Below are positions 43,981 to 53,485 of a stretch of 64,000 nucleotides of DNA, one piece after another. The position numbers and the translations under genes are program-made. The notes beneath the pieces were generated by a model that had not been told where the DNA came from, did not search any database, and was given only the letters and a program-made list of their open reading frames with translations. Source of the DNA: Bradyrhizobium sp. CB1015 (GTDB taxonomy: Bacteria > Pseudomonadota > Alphaproteobacteria > Rhizobiales > Xanthobacteraceae); contig NZ_CP104174.1 in assembly GCF_025200925.1 (NCBI RefSeq), forward strand, positions 4,154,001 through 4,218,000, given 5' to 3'. Each line of letters opens with the position of its first letter. The first letter of the stretch is position 1.

Positions 43981-45915
43981 ATGACAAGCGACGTAGCAGT
44001 TCCCGCCCCGGAAACGGCGGCGCCCAATGGGCATGGCGAGGCCCATACCACCGCCGGTTTCGGCGCGCTGACGCTCGGCAGCATCGGCGTCGTCTACGGC
44101 GATATCGGCACCAGCCCGCTTTACGCCTTCCGCGAGGCGGTGATGGCAGCTTCGGGCGCGGAGGGGGTGCCGACGCCGGCGGCCGTGCTCGGCGTGCTCT
44201 CGCTGATCCTGTGGGCGCTCATCGTCGTGGTGACGCTGAAATACGTCGTGATCCTGCTCCGCGCCGACAACAACGGCGAGGGCGGCACGCTGGCGCTGAT
44301 GGCGCTGGCCCAGCGGGCGGTTGGCACCGGCGCCGGCGGCGCGACCATCGTGCTGCTCGGCATCATTTCGGGAGCCTTGTTCTACGGCGATGCCGTGATC
44401 ACGCCAGCCCTCTCGGTGCTGTCGGCGATCGAAGGCATGAAGGACGTCACCCTGACGTTCGAGCCCTACATCGTTCCGCTGACTATCGTGATCCTGGTCT
44501 GCCTGTTCGCCGTGCAGTCGCGCGGCACAGCGCGCGTTGCCGCCTTCTTCGGCCCGATCATGTGCGTCTGGTTCGCGGTCCTCGCGGCCGCAGCGATCCC
44601 GCCGATCATCCAGCAGCCGCAGGTGCTGTACGCGCTGAACCCGTTCTACGCCGTGAACTTCATGCTGCACCATGGCATCATCGGCTTCGTGACGCTGGGC
44701 GCGGTGTTCCTGGCCGTGACCGGTGCCGAGGCGCTCTATGCCGACCTCGGCCATTTCGGCAAGCGGCCGATCCAGACCGCCTGGCTGTTCATCGTGCTGC
44801 CCTCGCTGGCGCTGAACTATCTGGGCCAGGGTGCGCTGGTGCTCGGCGATCCCGGCGCGATCGTGAGCCCGTTCTTTCAGCTGTTCCCGCAAGGCTTCTT
44901 CCGCGGCTGCATGGTCGTGCTGGCGACCATGGCGACCGTCATCGCGAGCCAGGCCGTCATCACCGGCGCCTATTCGCTGACGCGCCAGGCGATCCAGCTC
45001 GGGCTGCTGCCGCGCTTTGAAATTCGCCATACGTCGGAAGCCCATTCCGGCCAGATCTTCATTCCGCGCATCAACCAGCTGCTGCTGGTCGCGGTGGTGC
45101 TGCTGGTGCTGCTGTTCCGCTCGTCCAGCGCGCTCGCGTCCGCCTACGGCATCTCCGTTACCGGGACCATGGTGGTCACGGCGATGATGGGCTTCGTCGT
45201 GGTCTGGAAGGGGTGGCGCTGGTCGGGACTCGCCGCCGGGGCGCTGATTGCGCCGTTCCTGTTCCTCGATCTGACCTTCCTGACTGCGAACCTGTTGAAG
45301 GTGTTCGAGGGCGGCTGGGTGCCGCTGGCGCTCGGCGCCGTCATGATCATCCTGATGTACACATGGCGACGCGGCAGCCGGCTCTTGTTCGAGAAGTCGC
45401 GCAAGCTCGAGTTCCCGCTCGCCGATCTCGTGGCGATGCTGGAGAAGCGTCCGCCGCAGCGCGTGCCTGGCACCGCGGTGTTCCTGACCTCGGATCCGCT
45501 CAGCGCGCCGACCGCGCTGATGCATAGTCTGAAACACTACAAAGTGCTGCACGAGAAGAATGTCATTCTCACCATCGAGACCGCGCAGACCCCGCGGATC
45601 GATCCGGCCGAGCGGGTGAAGCTGGAGCAGATTTCACCGACCTTCTCCAAGGTGACGCTGAAGTTCGGCTTCATGGAATCGCCCAACGTGCCGAAGGCTC
45701 TGGCGATCGCCCGCAAGCTCGGCTGGCAGTTCGACATCATGTCGACCTCGTTCTTCCTGTCGCGCCGGGCGCTCAAGCCCGCCGCCCATTCCGGCATGCC
45801 GCGCTGGCAGGACCGGCTGTTCATCTCGCTCAGCCGCGCCGCCAACGACGCCACCGACTATTTCCAGATCCCGAGCGGCCGCGTGGTCGAGGTCGGCACG
45901 CAGGTGGCAATCTAG
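43981..45915 (+). CDS. kup: Kup-type potassium transporter (second copy)
   Basis: A 644-aa paralog of the upstream protein with the same motifs: [57 protein letters not shown] and terminal [19 protein letters not shown]. It differs by an N-terminal extension rich in Ala/Pro (about 25 aa). It is the second of a tandem duplication; differences are spread along the protein, so it is an old event. The two may differ in affinity or regulation. Confidence 0.95.
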   Translation: MTSDVAVPAPETAAPNGHGEAHTTAGFGALTLGSIGVVYGDIGTSPLYAFREAVMAASGAEGVPTPAAVLGVLSLILWALIVVVTLKYVVILLRADNNGEGGTLALMALAQRAVGTGAGGATIVLLGIISGALFYGDAVITPALSVLSAIEGMKDVTLTFEPYIVPLTIVILVCLFAVQSRGTARVAAFFGPIMCVWFAVLAAAAIPPIIQQPQVLYALNPFYAVNFMLHHGIIGFVTLGAVFLAVTGAEALYADLGHFGKRPIQTAWLFIVLPSLALNYLGQGALVLGDPGAIVSPFFQLFPQGFFRGCMVVLATMATVIASQAVITGAYSLTRQAIQLGLLPRFEIRHTSEAHSGQIFIPRINQLLLVAVVLLVLLFRSSSALASAYGISVTGTMVVTAMMGFVVVWKGWRWSGLAAGALIAPFLFLDLTFLTANLLKVFEGGWVPLALGAVMIILMYTWRRGSRLLFEKSRKLEFPLADLVAMLEKRPPQRVPGTAVFLTSDPLSAPTALMHSLKHYKVLHEKNVILTIETAQTPRIDPAERVKLEQISPTFSKVTLKFGFMESPNVPKALAIARKLGWQFDIMSTSFFLSRRALKPAAHSGMPRWQDRLFISLSRAANDATDYFQIPSGRVVEVGTQVAI

Positions 45916-46074
45916 GACGCGGGATTCAAAGCGGACTTCAAGTCGCTGCGATTTAGCTTTAACTTGCGCCGCGCGGCTCAAGCCATTGTGGCGCTTGATT
46001 TTCGTCGCCCGAGAGGCGAGGTTGCCGCCGGCCGGGATCGCCCCGGCACGCGGCCCGCGACGTTGGAGGATAAT

Positions 46075-46401
46075 GTGGCAAATCAAGTGCAGGATCTGAC
46101 CCCGGACGAGGTCGCCAAGGGTGTCGCGGAAGGGCGCTATCTGCTGGTCGACGTCCGTGAGCCGAACGAGGTCGAGGCCGAGGCTTACCCCTACGGCGTC
46201 GTGGTTCCGCTCTCGACCTTCGATCCCAAGGCGATCCCCGATCCCGCCGGCAAGGAGGTCGTGTTCGCCTGCCGCTCGGGCAAGCGTTCGGTGACGGCCT
46301 CACTGGCGGCGCAGGCGGCGGGCTTGCCTTATGACAAGCATCTGGCCGGCGGCATGCTCGGCTGGAAGGCGGCCGGGCTTCCCAGCAAGGTCGGTGGCTG
46401 A
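46075..46401 (+). CDS. Single-domain rhodanese-like protein
   Basis: A 108-aa sulfurtransferase domain. The active loop is FACRSGKRS with catalytic Cys near 65. N-terminal YLLVDVREPNE is the other rhodanese hallmark. It could carry persulfide sulfur. I chose GTG 46075 because TTGGAGGA lies at the right distance, whereas the overlapping ATG at 46073 is out of frame. The aminotransferase starts 8 bp after its stop. Confidence 0.92.
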   Translation: MANQVQDLTPDEVAKGVAEGRYLLVDVREPNEVEAEAYPYGVVVPLSTFDPKAIPDPAGKEVVFACRSGKRSVTASLAAQAAGLPYDKHLAGGMLGWKAAGLPSKVGG

Positions 46402-46409
46402 TCGGCCCA

Positions 46410-47588
46410 ATGACCAAGAGCTCTTCGCTGAACAAGGTCTTCGCCGACCTTCCCGTCACCATCTTCGAGGCGATGTCGCAGGCCGCGCGCGACAACTATG
46501 CCATCAATCTCGGCCAGGGTTTCCCGGACGATCCCGGCCCAGAGGATATCCGCCGCGCCGCGGCCGAGGCCTCGCTGAACGGCTACAACCAGTACCCGTC
46601 GATGATGGGCCTGCCGGAGCTGCGCCAGGCGATCGCGACCCATTACGGCCATTGGCACGGCCTCAAGCTCGATCCGATGAGCGAGGTGATGGTCACCTCC
46701 GGCGGGACCGAGGCGCTGACCTCGGCGATCCTCGCGGTGGTCCAGCCCGGCGACGAGGTGGTCTGCTTCCAGCCGGTCTATGATTCCTATCTGCCGATCA
46801 TCCGCCAGGCCGGCGGCATTCCGCGCCTGGTTCGCCTGGAGCCGCCGCACTGGCGGCTGAACGAGGACATGCTGAGAAGCGTCTTCAATTCAAAGACCAA
46901 GGCGGTGCTCTTCAACAATCCCCTGAATCCCAGCGCGGTGGTCTATCCGCGCGAGGACCTCGAGCTGCTGGCGCGCTACTGCCAGGAGTTCGACGTCATT
47001 GCGATCTGCGACGAGGTCTGGGAGCACGTCACCTTCGACGAGCACAAGCACATTCCGCTGATCACCATTCCCGGGATGCGCGAGCGCACCATCAAGGTCG
47101 GCTCGGCCGGCAAGATCTTCTCGCTCACGGGCTGGAAGATCGGCTTCATCTGCGCCGCGCCACAGCTCCTGCGCGTCGCGGCCAAGGTGCACCAGTTCCT
47201 GACCTTCACCACCGCACCGAACCTGCAGGCCGCCGTCGCCTACGGCCTCGGCAAGTCCGACGACTATTTCCTGTCGATGCGCAAGGATCTGACGCGGAGC
47301 AGGGACCGGCTGACCAAGGGGCTGGAGAGCCTCGGCTTCCCCGTGCTGAAGTCGCAAGGCACCTACTTCCTCACCGTGGACCTGTCGCCGCTCGGGCTCA
47401 ACGAGAGCGACACCGAGTTCTGCTGGCGGATCGTGAAAGACTACAAAGTCGCCGCGATCCCGGTCTCGGCGTTCTACGAGCAGGACCCCGTGACCTCGGT
47501 GGTGCGCTTCTGCTTTGCCAAGAAGGACCAGACGCTGGACACCGCGCTGGAGCGGCTGTCGGATGCGGTGCGTGGACGCAAGAGGTAG
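46410..47588 (+). CDS. PLP-dependent aminotransferase class I/II
   Basis: A 392-aa fold-type I aminotransferase. The PLP lysine is K235 in SAGKIFSLTGWKIGF. Other marks: INLGQGFPDD near 33-42, TSGGTEALTSA for phosphate, NNPLNPSAVV, CDEVWEH with the Asp that pairs with the pyridine nitrogen. It resembles the kynurenine aminotransferase/YbdL group, which uses methionine or kynurenine as amino donor. It lies between a rhodanese protein and a solute-binding protein on the same strand with gaps of 8 and 6 bp. Confidence 0.92.
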   Translation: MTKSSSLNKVFADLPVTIFEAMSQAARDNYAINLGQGFPDDPGPEDIRRAAAEASLNGYNQYPSMMGLPELRQAIATHYGHWHGLKLDPMSEVMVTSGGTEALTSAILAVVQPGDEVVCFQPVYDSYLPIIRQAGGIPRLVRLEPPHWRLNEDMLRSVFNSKTKAVLFNNPLNPSAVVYPREDLELLARYCQEFDVIAICDEVWEHVTFDEHKHIPLITIPGMRERTIKVGSAGKIFSLTGWKIGFICAAPQLLRVAAKVHQFLTFTTAPNLQAAVAYGLGKSDDYFLSMRKDLTRSRDRLTKGLESLGFPVLKSQGTYFLTVDLSPLGLNESDTEFCWRIVKDYKVAAIPVSAFYEQDPVTSVVRFCFAKKDQTLDTALERLSDAVRGRKR

Positions 47589-47594
47589 ATCGAG

Positions 47595-48701
47595 ATGACG
47601 AACGTCGGCCGCCCCAGGCTTGGTTTCGCGATCGCTGCGGCACTGACGTTGCTCTCCGCTCCCGCCGGGGCCGAGGAGCGGGTCGTCAACTTCTACAATT
47701 GGTCCAACTACATGGCGCCTGATGTCCTTGAGGCCTTCACCAAGGAGACCGGCATCAAGGTCGTCTACGACACCTTCGATGCCAACGAGACGCTGGAGAC
47801 GCGCCTGATGGCCGGCAAGTCCGGCTATGACGTCGTGGTGCCCACCGCCTATTTCCTGCAGCGCCAGATCAAGGCGAACATCTTCCAGAAGCTCGACAAG
47901 TCGAAGCTGCCGAACCTTAGCAATGCCTGGCCGGTGGTGACGCAGCGCCTCGCCACCTACGACCCCGGCAACGTCTACGCCGCCAACTACATGTGGGGTA
48001 CGACGGGCATCGGCTACAACGTCGCCAAGGTGAAGCAGATCCTGGGACCGGATGCGAAGATCGACAGCTGGGACATCGTCTTCAAGCCGGAGAATTTGGC
48101 GAAGTTCAAAGACTGCGGCGTCCACATGCTGGACTCCGCCGACGACATCTTCCCGGCGGCGCTAAGCTGGCTCGGGCTCGATCCGAACTCGACCAAGCAG
48201 GCCGACCTCGAAAAGGCCGCCGACGCCGTCGCAAAAGTCCGCCCCTCCGTGCGCAAGTTTCACTCCTCCGAATATCTAAGCGCGCTCGCCACCGGCGAGA
48301 TCTGCTTCGTGGTCGGCTGGTCCGGCGACATCATGCAGGCCCGCGCCCGCGCGGCGGAGGCCAAGAGCGGCATCGAGATCGGCTACACCATTCCGAAGGA
48401 GGGCGCGCAGATGTTCTTCGACAATCTCGCGATCCCCGCCGACGCCAAGAACGTCAAGGAAGCCTACGAGCTGATCAACTATCTCTACCGCCCCGATGTC
48501 GCCGCCAAGAACTCGGACTTCCTGTCCTACGCCAACGGCAACCTCGCCAGCCAGAAGCTGGTCGACCCGAAGATTCTGAACGACAAGAACATCTATCCGG
48601 ACGAGGCGACGCTTTCGAAGTTGTTCGTCATCACGGCGCGCGAGCCGGCCACGCAGCGCATCATCAACCGGCTCTGGACCAAGGTGAAGACGGGGCGGTA
48701 G
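47595..48701 (+). CDS. Periplasmic polyamine-type solute-binding protein (PotF-like)
   Basis: A 368-aa extracellular binding protein. A signal peptide of about 27 residues ends at PAGAEE. The mature protein begins VNFYNWSNYMAPDVLEAF, the PotD/PotF hallmark, and has KSGYDVVVPTAYFLQ and GYTIPKEGAQMFFDNLAIP, the binding pocket region. The usual polyamine ABC permease and ATPase genes are absent here, so it is an orphan. The ATG is 6 bp after the aminotransferase stop, suggesting a shared transcript. Confidence 0.9.
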   Translation: MTNVGRPRLGFAIAAALTLLSAPAGAEERVVNFYNWSNYMAPDVLEAFTKETGIKVVYDTFDANETLETRLMAGKSGYDVVVPTAYFLQRQIKANIFQKLDKSKLPNLSNAWPVVTQRLATYDPGNVYAANYMWGTTGIGYNVAKVKQILGPDAKIDSWDIVFKPENLAKFKDCGVHMLDSADDIFPAALSWLGLDPNSTKQADLEKAADAVAKVRPSVRKFHSSEYLSALATGEICFVVGWSGDIMQARARAAEAKSGIEIGYTIPKEGAQMFFDNLAIPADAKNVKEAYELINYLYRPDVAAKNSDFLSYANGNLASQKLVDPKILNDKNIYPDEATLSKLFVITAREPATQRIINRLWTKVKTGR

Positions 48702-49040
48702 GCGTTCCGGCGACCCGCCTCGAATCCAAAACCCGAAAAACAACCCCATGCACAGTAGAACCGCGACCTGGCGGTCGCTGGCGGTCGCGGTGCTTAAGTC
48801 GCGATACGGCCTGGTGTTATCGCCGCGCGGGCGCAAAGGAACGGAAAGCGTGCGTCAGGAGCGCAAGCGGCGTCCATCCCCTCGCTGTCATGCCCCGGCT
48901 TGACCTGGCTTGACCGGGGCATCCAGTACGCCGCGGCATCCTGGTTCAGTCACTGGCGTCACGGAGTACCGGATCGCCCGGTCGAGCCGGGCGATGACAG
49001 CGGAGTATGACGAGAATGCGCTCCGCAATGACAGAGCAAA
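48702..49040. other. 339-bp intergenic region containing a repeat
   Basis: It holds the inverted repeat of 48884-49004 between convergent genes. The left half (48702-48880) is composed of ordinary high-GC sequence without a frame or motif I recognise. Confidence 0.5.
48884..49004. repeat. Inverted repeat between PotF-like gene and lpxXL
   Basis: Arms CGCTGTCATGCCCCGGCTTGAC (left, from about 48883) and GTCGAGCCGGGCGATGACAGCG (right, to about 49003) pair imperfectly, with further pairing inside. The left arm carries an extra tandem 10-bp unit: GGCTTGACCT followed by GGCTTGACCG. The element is of the multi-copy type often seen in this genus (recalled). It separates convergent units. Confidence 0.8.
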
Positions 49041-49973
49041 CTACCGCCACCTTCTATGCAGCCACAGCCACTGCTCCGGATGCTCTCGCACCCAGCTCTC
49101 CACGACGCTCGTGATCGCCTGCGTCGTGCCCTGGATGTCGATCTTGCCATCGGAATCGCGCACCGGCTGGATCTCTTCGGTGAGCTCGCCGCGGAAGCGG
49201 CCATCGGGCAGGCGGATGATGCGCACGCCGTGGATCGGGCACTCGACCTGGCGCAGGAGGCGCGCCAGCATCGGATTGGCGCGGGTCTTGCGGCCGAAGA
49301 ACGTGACCTCGACGCCAGCCGTCAGATATTGGTCGATCAGCATGGCGACGTGCTTGCCGTCCTTGAGCGCCTGCGCGAGCCGCAGCGGCGCATCGCGCCC
49401 CGCCGGGATCAGCGTGCCCATGTTGACCTGGCGCATCTCCTGGATGATGCGATCGGCCGAGGCGATGTTCGGGCGGCGATAGAGAATCGCGGTGTCCAGT
49501 CCATGCGCGACCGCGGCGAGCGCCGGCAATTCCCAGTTCGCAAGATGCGCGGCGAAGATCAGCGCCGGCTTGCCGTCGTCGCGGATCTGGTCGAACAGCT
49601 CGATGCTGCGTTGGGGAATCTCGATCCGGCTCTTCTCCGGATGGTCGCGCTCGTAGTCCCAGACCTGGTCGATATGGGCGAACTCGGCGCCGACGCGGCC
49701 GAGATTGTCCCAGACGCCCATCAGGATCCGTTCGATCTCCTCCGGTGACCTCTCGGGGAAGGCGGCGGCGAGATTGGCGCGGCCGATGCGGTGCTCGCGC
49801 AGGCGCGGCCCGATCAGCTTCACGGCACGCGCGAAAAAGTCCGAGGTCTTGGCCGGATCGAAATAGCGCGTGGTGCGCAGCATCGAGACGGTCGCGGCGC
49901 CGATCAGGCTGCCGCCGAGCGATTTGGCAGCCTCCCGCGCGCGGGCCTTCGTGCTCGCAGGAAGCAGCCTCAT
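49041..49973 (-). CDS. lpxXL: Lipid A very-long-chain acyltransferase (LpxXL type)
   Basis: A 310-aa member of the HtrB/LpxL acyltransferase family. The catalytic HX4E box is at H143-E148 in AAHLANWELPA. A hydrophobic N-terminal region attaches it to the inner membrane. Context fixes the role: it is the last gene of the acpXL operon, 8 bp after fabF1XL, so it is the best candidate for transferring the C26-C28 hydroxy acid from AcpXL to lipid A. A generic lauroyl transferase would also share the motif. Confidence 0.88.
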   Translation of the reverse strand: MRLLPASTKARAREAAKSLGGSLIGAATVSMLRTTRYFDPAKTSDFFARAVKLIGPRLREHRIGRANLAAAFPERSPEEIERILMGVWDNLGRVGAEFAHIDQVWDYERDHPEKSRIEIPQRSIELFDQIRDDGKPALIFAAHLANWELPALAAVAHGLDTAILYRRPNIASADRIIQEMRQVNMGTLIPAGRDAPLRLAQALKDGKHVAMLIDQYLTAGVEVTFFGRKTRANPMLARLLRQVECPIHGVRIIRLPDGRFRGELTEEIQPVRDSDGKIDIQGTTQAITSVVESWVREHPEQWLWLHRRWR

Positions 49974-49981
49974 GCGTCCGG

Positions 49982-51259
49982 TCAGGCCGGTTCGCGGGTC
50001 AGGATCAGCGAGGCGTTCTGGCCGCCGAAGCCGAACGAGTTCGACATCACTGCAGTGACGCGGGCATCGCGCGCCTTGTTGCCGACGACGTTGAACAGGA
50101 TCGTGGGATCCGGATTGTCGTAATTGATCGTCGGCGGAATGCGCTGATGCTCGAGCGTGAGCAGCGAGAAGATCGCCTCGACTGCGCCGGCGGCCGAGAT
50201 GGTGTGGCCGACCATCGACTTGTTGGAGGTGACCGGAATCTTCTGCGCGAGCTCGCCGAACACGGCCGACGTCGTGTTGAACTCCATCTTGTCGTTCTCG
50301 GGCGTCGCGGTGCCGTGCGCGTTGATGTGGTCGATCTGGTCCGGCGTCATGCCGGCGTCGGCCAGCGTCTTGTTCATGCAGCCGATGATCGGCTTGCCGT
50401 CGGGCGAGGAGCGGGTGCGATGGAACGAATCGGTGAGCTCGCCGCAGCCGGCAATCACGCCGAGAATCTTTGCGCCGCGCGCGGTGGCGGCTTCATAGCT
50501 TTCCAGCACGAGCGCGCCGGCGCCTTCGGCCATCACGAAGCCGTCGCGGTTCTTGGAGAAGGGCCGGGAGGCCGCCTGCGGCGGCTCGTTCTGGGTCGAC
50601 AGCGCCGACAGCAGCGAGAAGCGCACCAGCGCTTCCGGGTTCACGGTGCCGTCGGTGGCGACGCACAGCGCCGCGTCGGTCTCGCCGCGGCGGATCGCCT
50701 CGACGCCGAGCTGGATCGAGGTGGCTCCGGACGCGCACGCCGTCGACAGCGAGATCGGCGAGCCCTTGGTGCCGAAGGTCTCGGCGAGATAGGCGGCAAC
50801 CGAGCCGAACATGAAGCGATGATGATAGGCGCTGTACTTGCCGCCGCCGGAAATGCGGAGCAGATCGTCATAGGTGATGTCTTGCTGGCCGACGGCGCGA
50901 CCGAGCTCGCGACGCTGCGGCCATTCGACCTCGACCGGCGCGACCGCGAGGAAAAGCGGACCCGGGAAATCGGCCTTGGCGCCGATGCCGGCCTGCTCCA
51001 GCGCTTCCTGCGTTACCAGCTCGGCCATCCGCTCGGACAGGGCGGTGGAGGAGAACGGATCGGCGCTGACGAAATCGACCGTGCCGGCCATCGTGGTCTT
51101 GAGGCCGTCGACCGGAAAACGCGTGATGGTGCGGATGCCGGATTCGCCGGCGACGAGCTTTGCCCAATTGTCGGATTTGCCGGCGCCGAGCGAGGTCATG
51201 ATGCCCATGCCGGTGACGACGACGACGGGACGCCCGAGTTTGTCGCGTGGTGCAGTCAT
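49982..51259 (-). CDS. fabF1XL: Beta-ketoacyl-ACP synthase FabF1XL (active KS)
   Basis: A 425-aa condensing enzyme with all three KAS II residues: nucleophile C175 in STACASGATS, H315 in NAHGTATPE and H352 in SMVGHTISAAG, plus the gating GFGG near the C-terminus. It extends acyl chains carried by AcpXL. It sits 21 bp after the second ketosynthase gene, which lacks the catalytic cysteine, suggesting that the two act as a heterodimer. Confidence 0.94.
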   Translation of the reverse strand: MTAPRDKLGRPVVVVTGMGIMTSLGAGKSDNWAKLVAGESGIRTITRFPVDGLKTTMAGTVDFVSADPFSSTALSERMAELVTQEALEQAGIGAKADFPGPLFLAVAPVEVEWPQRRELGRAVGQQDITYDDLLRISGGGKYSAYHHRFMFGSVAAYLAETFGTKGSPISLSTACASGATSIQLGVEAIRRGETDAALCVATDGTVNPEALVRFSLLSALSTQNEPPQAASRPFSKNRDGFVMAEGAGALVLESYEAATARGAKILGVIAGCGELTDSFHRTRSSPDGKPIIGCMNKTLADAGMTPDQIDHINAHGTATPENDKMEFNTTSAVFGELAQKIPVTSNKSMVGHTISAAGAVEAIFSLLTLEHQRIPPTINYDNPDPTILFNVVGNKARDARVTAVMSNSFGFGGQNASLILTREPA

Positions 51260-51280
51260 GTCGATCCCCGCTTGAGCTGG

Positions 51281-52486
51281 TTAAACTGCCTCGACCAGCG
51301 CAATGCCTTCGCCGCGCCAGTGTCCGGCTCCCACCACCACGATCTGGGTGGGCGCGCCCTGCATTTCAATCTCGGTCCCCGTGGAATCATTCGGCGGAAA
51401 CAGCGCGCCGCGCGAGATCGACAGGGCGGCGAGGGCAATGCCGAGCGGAAATTGCGTTTCCATGGCGTGGCCGAACACCGTGCCGGTCGAGCGCACCGGA
51501 AAGTCGGCATGGCTCTTCAGGAAGTCGCGCTCGTCCGAGGTCGCGGGCTCCGCGCCGGTCGCTCCCGTAATGATCGCGCCCTTGCCCTCGCGCTTGGGCA
51601 GCTTGGCCCACAGCTTCTCGAGCGTCGCAGTCATGTCGCCGGGCTGCTTGCGTTTGGCAAGGTCTGCGACGACGCTCGACAGCTTTGCGAACGGCTTGGC
51701 GCCGCGCGCTTGTGCATGTGCCTTCGACTCCAGCACCAGGAAGGCGCCGGCCGAGCCGAGCGCGAAGCCGGGATGGTCCTTGCGCGCCCATACGGGTGCG
51801 AACTTGTGCTTCAGGTTGAAGTCGCCGAATTCGTAGAGGACGAGCAAGTCCTTGCGTTCGCCATTGTGCGAGCCGCCGACCAGCGCGATGTCGCTCTCGC
51901 CCGAGGCGATGCGCGCGAGCGCGATGCGGGCGGCATCGGCGCCGGCGACCTCTTCGCCCATGAAGGTGCGCGAGGTGCCCCCTAAGCCGTGCACGATGGC
52001 GATGTTGCCGGCGAGCAGGTTGGAGAGCTGGGCCAGGAACAGCGTCGGCCTGAGATCGCTCATCAGCCGCTCGTTGAGGAAGCCCGGCGCGTTGGCGCCC
52101 TTGGCCTCCGCGGTGAGAATGCCGCTGTCGACGTTGATGTCGCGCTCTCCGCCGCCGGCGGCGACGACCATGTCGATCTTCGACAGGATGTCCTTGTTGC
52201 CTTTGATGCCGGCGGAATCGAGCGCAAGACCGGCGGCATAGGTGCCGATGCGCTGCCAGGCTTCCATCTGGCGCTGGTCGCCCTTCTTCGGGATCTGGCT
52301 GTCGAAGGATACCGGCAGCAAGGGATGCACGATGTAAGGCGCAAAGCCCTTCTCGTCGACATTGATGCGCTTCTCGGAAAGCGCGGCCCAGTTGGCGTCG
52401 AGGCCCTCGCCGAGCGAGGTGGCGAGCCCAATGCCGGTGATCCAGACCTCGGTCTGGCCCGGCTTCAAAGCGGGAGTGTCAGTCAT
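51281..52486 (-). CDS. fabF2XL: Ketosynthase-like protein lacking the catalytic cysteine (FabF2XL)
   Basis: A 401-aa thiolase-fold protein aligned end to end with KAS II (VWITGIGLATSLGEGL at the start; SDIALVGGSHNGE; FGHAMETQFPLG). Where KAS enzymes have TACASG, it reads HGLGGTSRTFMG at about 166-177, and there is no cysteine anywhere in the protein. The NAHGT element is also changed (GATGAEPAT). The ACP-side surface and dimer parts appear kept. It therefore resembles KS-beta/chain-length factor of type II polyketide systems. Its start overlaps the dehydratase stop by 4 bp. Confidence 0.85.
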   Translation of the reverse strand: MTDTPALKPGQTEVWITGIGLATSLGEGLDANWAALSEKRINVDEKGFAPYIVHPLLPVSFDSQIPKKGDQRQMEAWQRIGTYAAGLALDSAGIKGNKDILSKIDMVVAAGGGERDINVDSGILTAEAKGANAPGFLNERLMSDLRPTLFLAQLSNLLAGNIAIVHGLGGTSRTFMGEEVAGADAARIALARIASGESDIALVGGSHNGERKDLLVLYEFGDFNLKHKFAPVWARKDHPGFALGSAGAFLVLESKAHAQARGAKPFAKLSSVVADLAKRKQPGDMTATLEKLWAKLPKREGKGAIITGATGAEPATSDERDFLKSHADFPVRSTGTVFGHAMETQFPLGIALAALSISRGALFPPNDSTGTEIEMQGAPTQIVVVGAGHWRGEGIALVEAV

Positions 52487-52953
52487 GACGATATGGCCTG
52501 TTGCGGAAATCCGACGCGCTTGGCGATGGCGTCCATGTGGGAGCGCATATCCGCATTGGGGAAGGGAATTAGGGTGAAGGTGAGCGCCGCATTCGCGCGC
52601 AGCTTGCCGCCGACCCGGATCTTGGCCTCGGTCATGGCATAGCCGGAGCCTTCATGGGTGAGGCTCGCCTCGATGCTCATGAGTTCGCCCGGGAAGACCG
52701 AGCCGCGGACCTTGGCCTCCCTCACGGCGGCCAGGATCGGCATGCGTTCGAACCTGAACACGCCGAGTTGAAGCCAGCCCGAGGCCTGCGCCATCGATTC
52801 GATCAGGAGCACGCCGGGCATCAGGGGATAACCCGGGAAGTGCCCCTCGAAAATGGTGCTTTCCTGCGGGACCTGCGCTTCGACGACGATCGTCTTCTCG
52901 TCGACCTTGAGGTCGACGATGCGATCGATCATGTGGAAGTATTCGAGTTGCAT
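52483..52953 (-). CDS. fabZXL: 3-hydroxyacyl-ACP dehydratase, FabZ type
   Basis: A 156-aa hotdog-fold dehydratase. The active pair is H38 in FEGHFPGYPLMPG and E52 in LLIESMAQASGW. It removes water during very-long-chain elongation. ATG 52953; the stop overlaps the start of the next gene, and it lies 10 bp after acpXL, so translation is coupled. Small size and context support fabZXL rather than the main FabZ. Confidence 0.92.
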   Translation of the reverse strand: MQLEYFHMIDRIVDLKVDEKTIVVEAQVPQESTIFEGHFPGYPLMPGVLLIESMAQASGWLQLGVFRFERMPILAAVREAKVRGSVFPGELMSIEASLTHEGSGYAMTEAKIRVGGKLRANAALTFTLIPFPNADMRSHMDAIAKRVGFPQQAISS

Positions 52954-52963
52954 GACTGCGCCC

Positions 52964-53251
52964 TTAGGCGCTCGCGCCCTTGGCCGCAACCAGTTCGTCG
53001 ATGCGGGCGCACAGGTTCTTCAGCACGAAATATTGTTCGGTGGTCGCCTTGCCGTCGTTGACCTCCTGAGTCCACTTCTCCAGCGGCAGCTTGATTCCGA
53101 ACTGCTTGTCGATCGCAAAGGCGATATCGAGGAAATCGAGGCTGTCGATGCCGAGGTCATCGATGGCATGGCTATCCGGCGTGATCGTGTCGCGCGGGAT
53201 GTCGCAGGTTTCAGCGATGATCGTGGCGACCTGATCGAATGTGGATGACAT
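52964..53251 (-). CDS. acpXL: Special acyl carrier protein AcpXL
   Basis: A 95-aa carrier protein, longer than house-keeping AcpP (about 78). The phosphopantetheine site is S37 in [13 protein letters not shown]. The helix-3 region [20 protein letters not shown] is characteristic of rhizobial AcpXL, which carries the 27-hydroxyoctacosanoic (or related C26) acid to lipid A. Start ATG 53251; GTG just upstream is an alternative. First gene of the minus-strand operon acpXL-fabZXL-fabF2XL-fabF1XL-lpxXL. Confidence 0.95.
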   Translation of the reverse strand: MSSTFDQVATIIAETCDIPRDTITPDSHAIDDLGIDSLDFLDIAFAIDKQFGIKLPLEKWTQEVNDGKATTEQYFVLKNLCARIDELVAAKGASA

Positions 53252-53485
53252 CACTAAGCCTTTGATATATTGTAGGTATTTGTCAGATTGTCCAGAGTGG
53301 CACGGTGGCTGGGCATCGCGCCCCTGATGACGCCCTCAAACCCCCCTCTGGCCGGGTCGAAAGCCCGTATATCGGAGCGCCGCCCTGAGTTCAATGGAGC
53401 CGGGCAGGCCCCGGGGGACAGCAACGGACAGGGCTGGGGATGCCGGCTGGGACCCTTCCGCAGCGAGGTCCGTGCCGGGCCGGTT

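Noticed and set aside
43084..45552. An 822-codon open frame on the minus strand over both kup genes
   Set aside because: The plus-strand proteins have full Kup motifs. The reverse product is charged, repetitive and without a start site.
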